DNA from: an uncultured Erythrobacter sp.
Lineage (GTDB): Bacteria; Pseudomonadota; Alphaproteobacteria; Sphingomonadales; Sphingomonadaceae
Direction: 5' to 3'
NCBI RefSeq assembly: GCF_947492365.1
Contig: NZ_CANLMB010000001.1
Coordinates: forward strand, 1,540,874 to 1,604,873
DNA length: 64,000 nucleotides
Part shown: one piece after another, positions 25,108 through 35,175 of the stretch
How the letters are laid out: every line of letters starts with the position of its first letter
Numbering within the stretch: position 1 is the stretch's first letter
Notes under the pieces: model-generated
The model's input: the letters and a program-made list of their open reading frames with translations, nothing else
What the model was told of the DNA's origin: nothing
Databases searched by the model: none
Position numbers and translations under genes: made by a program

Positions 25108-25391
25108 TTCGCCGGCTCCTTAGGACGCGGCTCTCCAGCCTTGTAGGTCACTTCGAACCTGTCGCTCACCGTATCACGCACGGCGTTGAAGAAGCGTCCG
25201 CAGCCAAAGCTGTGGCGCCAGCGCTCGTGATGGCGCCCGCGCGGATTGTCGCGGATAAACAGATACTTCTCCCATTCCTCATCGGAAAGAGCCGAAGGTT
25301 CCAGCGGGCGCGCAATATGCGCCTCACCAGCATAGGTGAACTCGACCTCGGGAAGGTCCTGTTCGCAATAGGGGCAGCGGATCAGCAACAT
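25104..25391 (-). CDS. soxD: Sarcosine oxidase delta subunit
   Basis: A 95-residue SoxD zinc protein. It starts MLLIRCPYCEQDLPEVEFTY; the CxxC pair plus a later His and Cys (RWRHSFGCGRFFNAVRDT) make the usual zinc site. The length is standard for SoxD. ATGA overlap with soxA; 15 bases after soxB. It forms part of the sarcosine oxidase tetramer. Confidence 0.95.
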   Translation of the reverse strand: MLLIRCPYCEQDLPEVEFTYAGEAHIARPLEPSALSDEEWEKYLFIRDNPRGRHHERWRHSFGCGRFFNAVRDTVSDRFEVTYKAGEPRPKEPAK

Positions 25392-25406
25392 GTCAGCACG
25401 CCCCCA

Positions 25407-26660
25407 TCAATGCGCCACAGCCGCAGCGGCGGCCTCGTCGATAAGGCGGCCATTGCGGAACCGTTCGAGCGTGAAAGGCGCGTTGATCCGGTGCGGTTCG
25501 TCCTTGGCGATGGTCCATGCCAGCATGTCCGCCGCGCCCGGCGTCGCCTTGAAACCGCCAGTGCCCCAGCCGCAATTCACATAGAGCCCTTTCACTGGCG
25601 TCTTACCAAGGATTGCCGAACGATCCGGCGTGACATCGACCGTGCCTGCCCAACTCCTGAGCATTCGCATCCGGCGGAATATCGGGAAAATCTCGCAGAT
25701 CGCGGCAATGTTGTGTTCGATAATGTGCGAGGCGCCGCGCTGCGAATAGCTGACATATTGGTCGGTGCCCGCGCCGATCACCAACTCGCCCTTGTCCGAC
25801 TGGCTCATATAGGCATGGACCGTGTTCGACATGACCACACAGGGGAACACCGGCTTGACCGGCTCGCTGACCAGCGCCTGTAGCGGGAAGCTTTCCAGCG
25901 GGAAGTCGAGCCCGGCCATCTTCATGATCAGCGAGGAATTGCCCGCCGCCGAAACGCCAATCTTCTTTGCGCCGATAAAGCCGCGCTCGGTCTCGACGCC
26001 TTCGACCGCACCATCCGCCCCGCGGCGGATGCCGGTGACGGCGCAGTTCTGTATGATATCCACTCCGAGAGCAGCTGCCGCGCGCGCATAGCCCCAGGCT
26101 ACACTATCGTGCCGCGCGGTCCCGCCGCGCCTCTGCAAGGCGGCCCCGAGCACAGGATAGCGCGCACCGGGTTCGATCGAGAGCGGCGGGCAATATTCCT
26201 TGGCTTCTTCCGGCGTCAGCCACTCATTGTCGACACCGTTAAGGCGGTTGGCGTGGATATGCCGCTTGAAGCTCTGCACATCATGGACGTTGTGCGCGAG
26301 CATCATGACGCCGCGCTTGGAATACATGACGTTGTAATTGAGATCCTGGCTCAATCCATCCCACAGTTTGACCGCGTGATCGTAGAGATGCGCGCTCTCA
26401 TCATAGAGGTAGTTCGACCGGATGATCGTCGTGTTCCTGCCGGTATTACCACCGCCGAGCCAGCCTTTTTCGATCACCGCGACATTGGTGATGCCGTGCT
26501 TCTTCGCAAGGTAATAGGCCGCGCCCAGCCCATGCCCGCCCGCACCGACGATTACGACGTCGTATTGCTTTTTGGGCGCAGCATCGGGCCATTGCTCGGG
26601 CCACGTCTTGTGGTGGCCGAGCGCTTTTGCGAACAGGGAGAGAGCGCTGAATTTCACCAT
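25407..26660 (-). CDS. soxB: Sarcosine oxidase beta subunit
   Basis: A 417-residue flavoprotein, the catalytic beta chain that binds FAD and covalent FMN. It has [20 protein letters not shown] near residue 33, then [20 protein letters not shown] and the C-terminal [19 protein letters not shown] at 26660 starts four bases after the stop of the dimethylglycine dehydrogenase gene; the longer open frame upstream is a shadow of that gene. It acts with SoxD, SoxA and SoxG. Confidence 0.96.
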   Translation of the reverse strand: MVKFSALSLFAKALGHHKTWPEQWPDAAPKKQYDVVIVGAGGHGLGAAYYLAKKHGITNVAVIEKGWLGGGNTGRNTTIIRSNYLYDESAHLYDHAVKLWDGLSQDLNYNVMYSKRGVMMLAHNVHDVQSFKRHIHANRLNGVDNEWLTPEEAKEYCPPLSIEPGARYPVLGAALQRRGGTARHDSVAWGYARAAAALGVDIIQNCAVTGIRRGADGAVEGVETERGFIGAKKIGVSAAGNSSLIMKMAGLDFPLESFPLQALVSEPVKPVFPCVVMSNTVHAYMSQSDKGELVIGAGTDQYVSYSQRGASHIIEHNIAAICEIFPIFRRMRMLRSWAGTVDVTPDRSAILGKTPVKGLYVNCGWGTGGFKATPGAADMLAWTIAKDEPHRINAPFTLERFRNGRLIDEAAAAAVAH

Positions 26661-26664
26661 CGGA

Positions 26665-29172
26665 TCAGGCGCGCAACGCCTCGTTCTCGGGGTCGAAGGG
26701 ACTGTCCTCGATGACCACCGCCTTGTAGCGCTTGCCGAGGATTGCGATTTCGAGCTGGGTGCCGACTTCCGCCAGATCTGGGCGGACCATCGAAAGCGCC
26801 AGGCTTTTGCCGACCCGCCAGCCATACCCGCCCGAAGTCACGCGCCCGACGAGCTCCTCGCCAAGATAGATCGCCTCGGACCCACGCGCGTCGGCGTCGG
26901 TCACATCCATGACTTCCATCGTTACCAGCGTGTTCTTGAGACCTGCAGCCTGCCGCTCCAGCAGCCGTTCCTTACCGTGATAATGCGGCTTCTTCTTCGA
27001 AATGAAGCGATCAAGACCGCTTTCATGCGCCGAATATTCGATCGAAAGCTCGCGCGGGATCAGCTTGTAACTCTTTTCCATCGCCATCAGAGTCATCGCG
27101 CGAATGCCGAAGGGCTTGATGTCAAACTCGGCACCGGCTTCCATCAGCTGATCGAAGATATAGTTCTGCATCTCGATCGGGTGATGGATTTCCCAGCCCA
27201 GCTCGCCGATGAAATTGACCCGCAGCGCGTCGACCGGCGCTGTACCGATGCTGATCTTCTGACCTGTGAGCCACGGGAAGCCCTCATTCGAAAGGTCTGC
27301 ACGCGTCACTTTGGACAGCACGTCGCGCGCCCTTGGTCCGGCCAGAACCAGCACGCCCATGCTGGTCGTCAGCCGCTCGAACGTCACCGACCCGTCGGTT
27401 GGCATCGCCTTTTTGAGATAGTCATGATCGTGCCGTTCATAGGCGCCCGCTGAAACGAGATAGAATTCCTGCGGTCCCGTTTTGTAGACGGTGAACTCGC
27501 TGCGCACGCCGCCTTCGCTGGTGAGCAGATAGGAAAGGCAAAGTCGCCCGATAGTCTTAGGCACGAAATTGGTGAGCAGCCCGCCCAGCCACTCGGCTGC
27601 GCCGGGACCAGCGATGCGGCATTTGGCAAAGGGCGACATATCCTGAATGCCGACTTTGCTTGTGACGTGCTTCACTTCGTTGCCGACATGCTCGAAATAG
27701 TTCGAGCGGCGGAAAGACCATTTTTCGCGGATCGGCTCGCCGTCGACGACAGGGTGGTTGTGGTTGAGCAGGACGTCGGGCCGGTCAAGCTCCGCATCGC
27801 CCAGTTCATAGCCTTGCGGCGCAAACCAGTTGGGCCGCTCCCAGCCGAAGACATTGCCGAAGACCGCGCCCAGATCCTTCATCCGGTCGTAGCACGGCGT
27901 GCGGCGCAGACCGCGTGCGGCCTCGCGCTCCTCATCCGGATAGTGAACGGTGAAGACCTTGGCATAGGCCTCTTCGTTCTTTTCGATCAGATAGCCCTCG
28001 CCCGCATAACCGCCAAAGCGGCGCGGATCGACGCCCATCATGTCGATGGTCGGCTCGCCGTCGACGATCCAGTGCGCCAGCTGCCAGCCAGCACCGCCCG
28101 CTGCGGTGATACCAAAGCTGTGGCCTTCATTGAGCCAGAAGTTCTTACGGTCCCATGCCGGTCCGATGATCGGCGAGCCATCGGGCGTGTAGGCAATCGC
28201 GCCGTTATAGACCTTTTTGACCCCGACCTCGCCAAAGGCAGGGACACGGTCGATCGCCGACTCGATATGCGGCATCAGCCGGTCCAGATCGTCAGGGAAC
28301 AGTTCGTATTCGCTATTGGCAGCAGGACCATCGACATAGCAGGCAGGCGCGCCGACTTCGTAGGGGCCAAGCAGCAAGCCGCCAGCCTCCTCGCGCATGT
28401 ACCACGATGAATCGCTTTCACGCAGCACGCCCATCTCGGGCAGGCCTTTTGCGCGCCGCTCCATAATCAGCGGGTGTTGTTCAGTGACGAAATATTGGTG
28501 CTCAACCGGGATAACCGGGATGTCGAGCCCGACCATCTGGCCGGTCTGCCGCGCGAAATTGCCGCTGCATGAGACCACATGCTCACAGGTGATGTCGCCC
28601 TTGTCGGTCGAAACCACCCACTCGCCATTGGCTTTCTGCGTAATGCCGGTGACGGTGGTGTTGCGATGGATTGTCGCACCGCGCTGGCGCGCACCCTTGG
28701 CCAGCGCCTGAGTAAGATCGGCGGGCTGGATATAACCATCATCGGGATGGCGGATCGCACCGATAATGTCGTGCGTTTCACACAAAGGCCAGATTTCCTT
28801 GACCTCCTCCGGCGTGAGAAAGTCGACATCTACGCCGATCGTTTTCGCCACGCCTGCATAATAGTGATATTCGTCCATCCGGTCCTGCGTCTTGGCAAGG
28901 CGGATGTTCGACACGCGTGAAAAGCCGACATTCAGATCGGTTTCCGCTTCAAGGCTGGGATAGAGATCGACCGAATATTGGTGGATCTTGCCGACCGAAT
29001 AGGAAAGATTGAACAGCGGTAGCAAGCCGGCAGCATGCCAGGTTGAACCGCTGGTCAATTCCTTGCGCTCGATCAGCGTCACGTCAGACCATCCGAGCTT
29101 GGCGAGGTGGTAGAGCGTGCTTACGCCGACCACTCCGCCCCCGATAACGACCACACGTGCGCTTGTTGTCAT
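26665..29172 (-). CDS. Dimethylglycine dehydrogenase (FAD + GcvT-type folate domain)
   Basis: An 835-residue dimethylglycine/sarcosine dehydrogenase. The N-terminal FAD domain starts [20 protein letters not shown] and is followed by [14 protein letters not shown], where the His is the usual site of covalent FAD. The C-terminal half is a GcvT-like folate domain ([40 protein letters not shown]) that captures the methyl as methylene-THF. It would convert dimethylglycine to sarcosine, which SoxBDAG then uses. First gene of the leftward Sox unit, divergent from folD. The ribosome site before ATG at 29172 is weak. A sarcosine dehydrogenase activity is also possible. Confidence 0.92.
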   Translation of the reverse strand: MTTSARVVVIGGGVVGVSTLYHLAKLGWSDVTLIERKELTSGSTWHAAGLLPLFNLSYSVGKIHQYSVDLYPSLEAETDLNVGFSRVSNIRLAKTQDRMDEYHYYAGVAKTIGVDVDFLTPEEVKEIWPLCETHDIIGAIRHPDDGYIQPADLTQALAKGARQRGATIHRNTTVTGITQKANGEWVVSTDKGDITCEHVVSCSGNFARQTGQMVGLDIPVIPVEHQYFVTEQHPLIMERRAKGLPEMGVLRESDSSWYMREEAGGLLLGPYEVGAPACYVDGPAANSEYELFPDDLDRLMPHIESAIDRVPAFGEVGVKKVYNGAIAYTPDGSPIIGPAWDRKNFWLNEGHSFGITAAGGAGWQLAHWIVDGEPTIDMMGVDPRRFGGYAGEGYLIEKNEEAYAKVFTVHYPDEEREAARGLRRTPCYDRMKDLGAVFGNVFGWERPNWFAPQGYELGDAELDRPDVLLNHNHPVVDGEPIREKWSFRRSNYFEHVGNEVKHVTSKVGIQDMSPFAKCRIAGPGAAEWLGGLLTNFVPKTIGRLCLSYLLTSEGGVRSEFTVYKTGPQEFYLVSAGAYERHDHDYLKKAMPTDGSVTFERLTTSMGVLVLAGPRARDVLSKVTRADLSNEGFPWLTGQKISIGTAPVDALRVNFIGELGWEIHHPIEMQNYIFDQLMEAGAEFDIKPFGIRAMTLMAMEKSYKLIPRELSIEYSAHESGLDRFISKKKPHYHGKERLLERQAAGLKNTLVTMEVMDVTDADARGSEAIYLGEELVGRVTSGGYGWRVGKSLALSMVRPDLAEVGTQLEIAILGKRYKAVVIEDSPFDPENEALRA

Positions 29173-29493
29173 GTTCACTGGCAATAATCCGTCCCAATGC
29201 CGGGGAGCCCGGCGCAGGCTTCCTATGCCTGCCTCAACACCCGGTCTGCAATGCGCACGAGCTGCATTCCCCAGACTAATGATGGGAATAAGTGTAGGCG
29301 AAATTTCCGCCCTTCCAGTCCTGAAACTGGCGGAATTCCTCGCTTTATGGAGCACCGGTAGGACAGCATCATCTGGCTCACTTATCGTAGATTGCTGCGG
29401 AAGGCCGAGTCCGCTGCATGCGGCGATTGCAAAGCTGCAAGCCGCTCTGCATCAGGCGCGCCGGATCAACGGGAGCCTGGCAATCGCGGGCAA
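29173..29493. promoter_or_regulatory. Divergent promoter region between dimethylglycine dehydrogenase and folD
   Basis: A 321-base gap without a convincing gene. Two dyads are visible: TTCCGCC (29305-29311) facing GGCGGAA (29329-29335), and AATGC (29250-29254) facing GCATT (29264-29268). Either could be an operator for control of both one-carbon units, but nothing identifies the regulator. Confidence 0.3.
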
Positions 29494-30378
29494 ATGGGAG
29501 AACCCGGTTTGGCGCAATTGATCGATGGCCGTGCCTTGGCGCGACAACTCGACGAGGAAACCCGCAAGGGCGTGAGCGACCGAGTCGCGCTCGGGTTGGC
29601 CGTGCCGGGCCTCGCGGTGGTGCTGGTCGGGCAAGATCCCGCGAGCGAGGTCTATGTCGCGCACAAGATCAAGGCCTGCGCGCGCGTCGGCATCACCAGT
29701 TACGAGCATCGCTTGCCGGCCGAGACCTCGCAGGACGCATTGCTCACGCTGATTGCAAGGCTCAATATCGACAGCACGGTCCACGGCATTCTGGTGCAGG
29801 TCCCCCTGCCGGCGCATATCGATGCGGCGGTGATTCTGGGCGCGATTAATCCGGCCAAGGATGTGGACGGCTTCCACCCCGTCAATGTCGGGCGGCTCTC
29901 GACCGGCACAGGGGGGCTGGTGCCGTGCACGCCGCTGGGCGTGATGCGGATGCTCGATACGATTGTCGACGATCTGACCGGAATGAACGCCGTGGTGATC
30001 GGCAAGTCGAACATTGTTGGCAAGCCTATCGCCATGCTCCTGCTCGAACGCGAGGCAACGGTCACAGTCACCCACATCGAAACACGCGGCTTGCCCGAGA
30101 TTGCGCGGCAGGCGGACATCATCATCGCTGCTGCCGGCGCTCCGCGATTGGTCCGCGGTTTCTGGGTCAAGGAAGGCGCAATCCTGATTGATGTCGGCAT
30201 CACGCGGCTGGCGCGCGACGGCGGCAGGGAACAGCTTGTCGGCGATATCGCCTTCGATGAAGTCCAGCACGCCAAAGCCGTAACCCCTGTACCGGGCGGC
30301 GTCGGCCCCATGACAATAGCCTGCCTGTTGTCCAACACTCTCAAAGCAGCGCAAAATGCGGAAGGCCAACTCCCATGA
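29494..30378 (+). CDS. folD: Methylenetetrahydrofolate dehydrogenase/cyclohydrolase
   Basis: A 294-residue bifunctional FolD, oxidising methylene-THF to formyl-THF with NADP reduction. Motifs are [17 protein letters not shown] (catalytic Tyr and Lys), [50 protein letters not shown] and [17 protein letters not shown]. It fits here because the Sox unit and MetF deliver methylene-THF. ATG at 29494 is given; TTG at 29509 (then AQLIDGRAL, the usual N-terminus) has GGGAGAA at a better distance and may be the true start. Coupled to folB by ATGA. Confidence 0.95.
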   Translation: MGEPGLAQLIDGRALARQLDEETRKGVSDRVALGLAVPGLAVVLVGQDPASEVYVAHKIKACARVGITSYEHRLPAETSQDALLTLIARLNIDSTVHGILVQVPLPAHIDAAVILGAINPAKDVDGFHPVNVGRLSTGTGGLVPCTPLGVMRMLDTIVDDLTGMNAVVIGKSNIVGKPIAMLLLEREATVTVTHIETRGLPEIARQADIIIAAAGAPRLVRGFWVKEGAILIDVGITRLARDGGREQLVGDIAFDEVQHAKAVTPVPGGVGPMTIACLLSNTLKAAQNAEGQLP

Positions 30379-30731
30379 CTGACACCGTCTGCCGCACCCA
30401 TGTTCGGGTGCGCGATTACCCTGTTCTTGCTGATATCGGCATTAATCCGGACGAGGTAGGGCGGCGCCAGCCGCTGGTCGTGAGCGTCGAGGTGGAAGTG
30501 GTCGCGCCTGCAATCACCGAAATCGGCGAAACCGTAGACTATCGGCGGATCGTGGCCGCGATAGACGAGCTCGCGCTGATCCATATCCCGCTGATCGAGA
30601 CCTTTGCGCACCAGCTGGCCGAAAAATGCCTCGCTATGGGCGATGTCGCTGCCGCTGAGATTTCCATCGACAAACCGTTCGCCATCACGCGCGGCATGGC
30701 CGGGACGAAGGTTACGCTCAGCCGGGATTGA
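30375..30731 (+). CDS. folB: Dihydroneopterin aldolase-family protein
   Basis: A 118-residue FolB/FolX-type protein. [20 protein letters not shown] and the following [20 protein letters not shown] are the conserved folate-fold segments; the EtfA-like ETFA motif holds the active-site Glu. FolB makes 6-hydroxymethyl-dihydropterin in folate synthesis. Here it is coupled to folD (ATGA) rather than to other folate-synthesis genes, which suggests it helps keep the tetrahydrofolate pool high when much methyl is being moved. An epimerase or another pterin activity is possible. Confidence 0.88.
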   Translation: MTDTVCRTHVRVRDYPVLADIGINPDEVGRRQPLVVSVEVEVVAPAITEIGETVDYRRIVAAIDELALIHIPLIETFAHQLAEKCLAMGDVAAAEISIDKPFAITRGMAGTKVTLSRD

Positions 30732-30753
30732 GCGCCGCATTGGAAAAGAAAAA

Positions 30754-30773
30754 GGGCCGCCTTTCGGCGGCCC
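30754..30773 (-). terminator. Rho-independent terminator for the TonB receptor gene
   Basis: GGGCCGCC (30754-30761), loop TTTC, GGCGGCCC (30766-30773). Read leftward the stem is followed by a T-rich run, so it ends the leftward receptor transcript; it may also stop folB transcripts. Confidence 0.8.
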
Positions 30774-30778
30774 AGAGC

Positions 30779-30803
30779 GGGGACTCGAGAAAGCCGAGTC
30801 CCC
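30779..30803. terminator. Second hairpin next to the terminator
   Basis: GGGGACTCG (30779-30787) pairs with CGAGTCCCC (30795-30803) around a 7-base loop, between the receptor stop and the terminator at 30754. A tandem hairpin in the 3' UTR, perhaps for transcript stability or bidirectional termination. Confidence 0.5.
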
Positions 30804-30816
30804 AGTTGGAGAGCGC

Positions 30817-33054
30817 TTAGAATTCGAAGCCTAATGTCGCACCATACTGCCTCGGCGGCACGCCGCTTGCGAATGTGAATAGGCCAGCAACCGGCAAGGT
30901 CCCGCCAATACCGCGCTCATCGAGCAGATTGCGACCGAACACTCTGACATAGGCCGACGTCGTGGCGCCAAGGTCAAAGCTGAATGTGGCTGCGGCGGAC
31001 AGATCAGCCAGCGAGGGGTGAACACCGCGCGGATCATTTACACCGAATTGCCCCGGAGCTGGAACGATAGTCGTCTGGTAAGAGCTGGTCGTAGCAAGCC
31101 TTGTGTTGAGCGCCAGCTCGGCCGAATTGCCAATCGGCACACGGTAATCCGCAGCAACCGAGAATGTGACATCCGGAGTACGGCGCAGCTGGCGGCTCGA
31201 AGCGTCCTCGCCCGGATCCTGAACCCCATCCAGATTAAGGTCGATGAAGAAATTGTCGTATTCAGCATCGAGCAGACCGATTGACGATGTGATCGTGAAC
31301 CCGTCTAGCAGCTCCACCCTCAGATCGGCTTCCAGCCCCTTGATGGTCGCACTCGCGGCATTCCGGGTGACGGTTTCTTGCGGGTTTGGAGATCCGGGAG
31401 GTGTGGCCTGAACCACTTCTTCCTGTTTGTCATTATACTGCGAATAGAACGCGGCGATGTTGAGAATGCCGTCTCCGCCGAGGAAAGTGAACTTGGCACC
31501 CGCTTCGTAGGAATCGACAGTCTCCGGCTCAAACGAAGTCTGGACCGAGGTCTGTGTGATCCCCCGACCATTGAAGCCGCCCGAACGATAGCCGCGCGAA
31601 TAAGAGCCATAGACCAGCAGATCATCGCTGACGCTGTAGTCAAGGCTAATGCGCGGGGTGAACTGGCTCCAATCGTCATCGTTGCTGAGATCGATCCCGT
31701 TCACAACGAAGCGGCGATAGTTCTTCTCATCGATCGAGTAACGACCGCCAAGACTCAGGCGCAGCCTGTCAGTCAGATCAAAGTCGAAGTCAGCAAAGGC
31801 TGCATAACTCTTGGTCTCGTGATCGGTCCCGTTGCTGCTCGTTGCACCGCCGGGCAGGATCGTGGTCGAGTCCAACTGATATTCGTTCGCGAAATAGTAG
31901 ATGCCAAGGACTCCGCTGATCGAATCCGTGAAATCGCCCGCGAGCCGCAGTTCCTGGCTGAATTGCCGGTAATCCTGCGTGCGATCGGTTTGAAAGAATG
32001 GGATCGACGTGCCGTCGAAGTCCTGCGTCTGGCGCTCGCTTGAATCCCTCAATGCGGTGATCGAGGTCAGGGTCATACCTCCGAAATCGTAATTCACCTG
32101 AGCGGAAAACGCATCTTCGCTGTAGTCGATATCGCCCAGAAAATTCCCGAAAACGGTATAAAGATCATCTTCGAGATCGCGGTTGCACTGCTCGGGGATC
32201 ACAGCGCCGAAAAGCCTGCAAATGAGATCGGTGTCGTTTGAGACCGAGGATACTGGCGGGTCACCTCCGAGCTTCGTGTGCTCGGCAGTAATCAGAATTT
32301 CGAGCTCGGGCGTCGGCTCGATCAGGAGCGTTCCGCCAAAGTTGGTGTTGGTATTCTCGCCTGCATCTACGCCGAGCGTGACGTTGTCGTAGAACCCGTC
32401 AAATGAGCGGTCATAGCCCCACAGCTTGAGCCCAAACACTTCGCCGTCGCCGATATTGAGCACCGCATTGTATTCTTCACGACCGAAATTGCCCATGGTG
32501 GCTTCTGCTTTCAGTCCGAACTCTTTGGTCGGGCGCGAGCGGCGGATGTTGATCACACCGCCGATTGTGTTGCGTCCAAACAGAGTGCCTTGTGGGCCGC
32601 GCAGCACTTCCACTTGTTCGAAATCGAACGCGTTCGTCAGCTGGCCGGTATTCGTGCCGATAAAGACACCGTCAATGACGACGCCGACTGTCGGCTCAAA
32701 GCTTTTCTCGATGTCCTGAAAGCTGACGCCGCGGATCGAGATTGCGCCGCCGCCCGGTCCCGCACCGACTGGGTCGATCACAACGTTTGGCGCAAGCGTT
32801 TCTACGTCTTCGATTGTCAGCGCGCCTTGCGCACCGAGTTGCTCGGTGTTGATCACAGTAACGGCCAGCGGCACGTCCTGAACGGATTCGTCGCCTCTGA
32901 GGCGGCCGGTAACGACGATAACAGGGCTATCATCAGAAGACGCCGCCTCGTCACCTGCTCCATCCTGAGCAATTGCAGGGGCAGCAGGAAGCAGAAATGC
33001 CGCTCCGACAGCCAAGAGTGACACTTGTGACTTCATCTTACTCACTGCGCGCAT
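30817..33054 (-). CDS. TonB-dependent outer-membrane receptor
   Basis: A 745-residue TonB-dependent receptor of the sphingomonad type. The signal peptide ends near PAAPAIAQ; a short acidic linker leads to the TonB box PVIVVTGRLRGDESVQDVP. The plug domain has TIEDVETLAPNVVI, GGAISIRGVSFQDI and VEVLRGPQGTLFGRNTIGGV. The barrel ends in the usual aromatic residue (GATLGFEF). ATG at 33054 has GGAGGGG just upstream. It is divergent from a DUF3604 lipoprotein gene, with which it may share a substrate. The ligand cannot be told; iron-siderophore, B12 and an organic nutrient are all possible. Confidence 0.92.
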   Translation of the reverse strand: MRAVSKMKSQVSLLAVGAAFLLPAAPAIAQDGAGDEAASSDDSPVIVVTGRLRGDESVQDVPLAVTVINTEQLGAQGALTIEDVETLAPNVVIDPVGAGPGGGAISIRGVSFQDIEKSFEPTVGVVIDGVFIGTNTGQLTNAFDFEQVEVLRGPQGTLFGRNTIGGVINIRRSRPTKEFGLKAEATMGNFGREEYNAVLNIGDGEVFGLKLWGYDRSFDGFYDNVTLGVDAGENTNTNFGGTLLIEPTPELEILITAEHTKLGGDPPVSSVSNDTDLICRLFGAVIPEQCNRDLEDDLYTVFGNFLGDIDYSEDAFSAQVNYDFGGMTLTSITALRDSSERQTQDFDGTSIPFFQTDRTQDYRQFSQELRLAGDFTDSISGVLGIYYFANEYQLDSTTILPGGATSSNGTDHETKSYAAFADFDFDLTDRLRLSLGGRYSIDEKNYRRFVVNGIDLSNDDDWSQFTPRISLDYSVSDDLLVYGSYSRGYRSGGFNGRGITQTSVQTSFEPETVDSYEAGAKFTFLGGDGILNIAAFYSQYNDKQEEVVQATPPGSPNPQETVTRNAASATIKGLEADLRVELLDGFTITSSIGLLDAEYDNFFIDLNLDGVQDPGEDASSRQLRRTPDVTFSVAADYRVPIGNSAELALNTRLATTSSYQTTIVPAPGQFGVNDPRGVHPSLADLSAAATFSFDLGATTSAYVRVFGRNLLDERGIGGTLPVAGLFTFASGVPPRQYGATLGFEF

Positions 33055-33213
33055 ATTCCCCTCCCAAGGAAGCGACCCTAACTGATCGCGTTTGCTTTTT
33101 ATTGAATGGTGATTAATTTAATGGGCCTGAGACACCATTCGCAAAAGTGTCAGGCGGCGGAAGTGAAGGCCACTTTTCAAATCGGCCAGGATTCGCTGCA
33201 AGGGAGGGACAAG
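33055..33213. promoter_or_regulatory. Divergent promoter region, TonB receptor / DUF3604
   Basis: A 159-base gap with an AT-rich patch (about 33094-33121) unlike the GC-rich flanks, a likely place for promoters. The TetR gene downstream of DUF3604 is a candidate regulator. No clear dyad operator was found. Confidence 0.35.
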
Positions 33214-35145
33214 ATGCCGAAAGCCAACGGAAAATTGAGCCAATTTACAGCGGGAAGAACGCGCTTTCTCAGAACTGGTGCGTGCGTCTTCGCAGTATTT
33301 GCTGCGCCCTTTTCCCTTGCGGGGTGCAGCTCGGACCCGGTTGAGGACGTCGCCTATGAATCAGCCAAAGACGTTCCTCTGACAGAATATCCCGAGCGGG
33401 TTTACTGGGGCGACCTCCACCTCCACACGCTCTATTCCTTCGACAGCTACAATTTCGGCAACAAAACGCTCGGCCCAGACGAAGCTTACCGCTTCGCAAA
33501 AGGTGAGCCGATTGAGGCGCACACCGGCGACATTGCCCGGCTTTCCGCGCCGCTCGATTTCCTGATGATCTCCGACCATGCCGAATATACCGGTGTCTTT
33601 CTGGGCATCGAAAACGGCAATCCAGATATTGTCGACACTGCTTTGGGCCGCGCCTGGGCGGCGATGGAATCGTCCGGCGACACCGTTGGCCCCATGGACG
33701 AGGTTGTCACGTCGCTGCGTGAAGGTAGGGCCGAGCGCGATCCGCCAGAAGCGTTCAAGCGCACAATCTGGTCAGAGCTCGTCGAAGCTGCCGAGCGGCA
33801 CTATGAACCGGGCAGGTTTACGACTTTCGCCGGGTATGAATGGACCTCTATGCCCGGCGGCGGCAACCAGCACAGGGTCGTCGTCTTCAAGGACGGTATG
33901 GACAAGACCTTGCAGACCATTCCGTTCTCCGCAGCGGACGGAAACAATCCGATGCAATTGTGGGACTATCTGCAACGTTACGAGCAATCGACCGGCGGCG
34001 AAGTGATGGCGATTGCGCATAATGGCAATATCTCGAACGGCAATATGTTCGGCGACATCCAGGTCGACGGCCAGCCATTCGACGAGGCCTATGTCACCGC
34101 TCGCGCCCGGTGGGAGCCGCTCTATGAGATGACACAGGTTAAAGGTGACAGCGAAGCGCACCCGCTGCTCTCTCCAACCGACGAATTCGCCGATTTCGAA
34201 ACCTGGGACCAGACCAATATCTCGATGGAGGAGCGCCCCGAAGACGTCGATGCGCGCCGCGCGATCTTTGCCAATGAGTATGCAAGGGAAGCCTTGAAGC
34301 AGGGGCTGGATCTGCAGGCCCGCTTTGGCGTCAATCCCTATCAATTCGGACTGATCGGCAGCACCGATTCACACACCGGCCTCGCAACAGCCGACGACGA
34401 TAATTTCTGGGGCAAATTCGTAGAATCAGAACCCGGCCCCGACAGGATCAGTTCAAAGATGGGCGGCCGCTTGTGGGACAATTGGCGGCTCACTTCCTCA
34501 GGCTATATAGGAGCGTGGGCACGCGGAAATACTCGCGAGGAACTGTTCGCCGCGTTCAAGCGCCGTGAAGTCTATGCAACAACCGGCCCCCGTATCAGTT
34601 TGCGGTTTTTTGCAGGCTGGGACTTCACGCAATCGGATGCCTCAATCGATGGATTGGCCGAGGCTGGATATGATCGCGGCGTCCCGATGGGATCAATCAT
34701 AACTGGCGACGGCGATGCACCAAGCTTTCTTGTCTATGCTTTGAAAGACCCCAATGGCGCACATCTTGACCGCGTCCAGGTGATCAAGGGTTGGCGCGAT
34801 GCCGCAGGCGAGTTGCATGAGAAGATCTACAACGTCGCTTTTGCAGGCGACCGCATCGTCGATCCAGCCGATGGAGGGATCGATCCAATCGGTTCGACCG
34901 TCAACCTCTCAGATGCGACTTATACAAACGACATTGGCGAGCCTCAGCTTTCGACTGTCTGGAAAGACCCTGACTTCGACCCCACTGTCCCGTCGTTCTA
35001 CTATGTCAGAGTGATAGAGATCCCGACGCCGCGCTGGACGCTCTATGACGCGGTCCGCTTCGGTGTTACTCCGCCAAGCGAGGTGCCGCTGATTACACAG
35101 GAGCGCGCATACAGCTCACCAATCTGGTACCAGCCACAAGGTTAA
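33214..35145 (+). CDS. DUF3604 lipoprotein with PHP-type metal site
   Basis: A 643-residue DUF3604 protein. The N-terminus is a lipoprotein signal (FLRTGACVFAVFAAPFSLAGC, shown here to the lipobox Cys), so it is exported and lipidated. The mature part holds PHP-like metal motifs: YWGDLHLHTLYSFD, FLMISDHAEYTGV and LIGSTDSHTGLA, placing His and Asp residues for a di- or trinuclear metal site and a phosphoesterase-like or hydrolase activity. No substrate has been established for the family. AGGGAGG precedes ATG at 33214. It precedes a TetR regulator by 30 bases and is divergent from a TonB receptor, so a scavenging role is likely but unproven. Confidence 0.85.
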   Translation: MPKANGKLSQFTAGRTRFLRTGACVFAVFAAPFSLAGCSSDPVEDVAYESAKDVPLTEYPERVYWGDLHLHTLYSFDSYNFGNKTLGPDEAYRFAKGEPIEAHTGDIARLSAPLDFLMISDHAEYTGVFLGIENGNPDIVDTALGRAWAAMESSGDTVGPMDEVVTSLREGRAERDPPEAFKRTIWSELVEAAERHYEPGRFTTFAGYEWTSMPGGGNQHRVVVFKDGMDKTLQTIPFSAADGNNPMQLWDYLQRYEQSTGGEVMAIAHNGNISNGNMFGDIQVDGQPFDEAYVTARARWEPLYEMTQVKGDSEAHPLLSPTDEFADFETWDQTNISMEERPEDVDARRAIFANEYAREALKQGLDLQARFGVNPYQFGLIGSTDSHTGLATADDDNFWGKFVESEPGPDRISSKMGGRLWDNWRLTSSGYIGAWARGNTREELFAAFKRREVYATTGPRISLRFFAGWDFTQSDASIDGLAEAGYDRGVPMGSIITGDGDAPSFLVYALKDPNGAHLDRVQVIKGWRDAAGELHEKIYNVAFAGDRIVDPADGGIDPIGSTVNLSDATYTNDIGEPQLSTVWKDPDFDPTVPSFYYVRVIEIPTPRWTLYDAVRFGVTPPSEVPLITQERAYSSPIWYQPQG

Positions 35146-35175
35146 GCGGTGCGGTGCACAAACTGAAGAAGGTCG

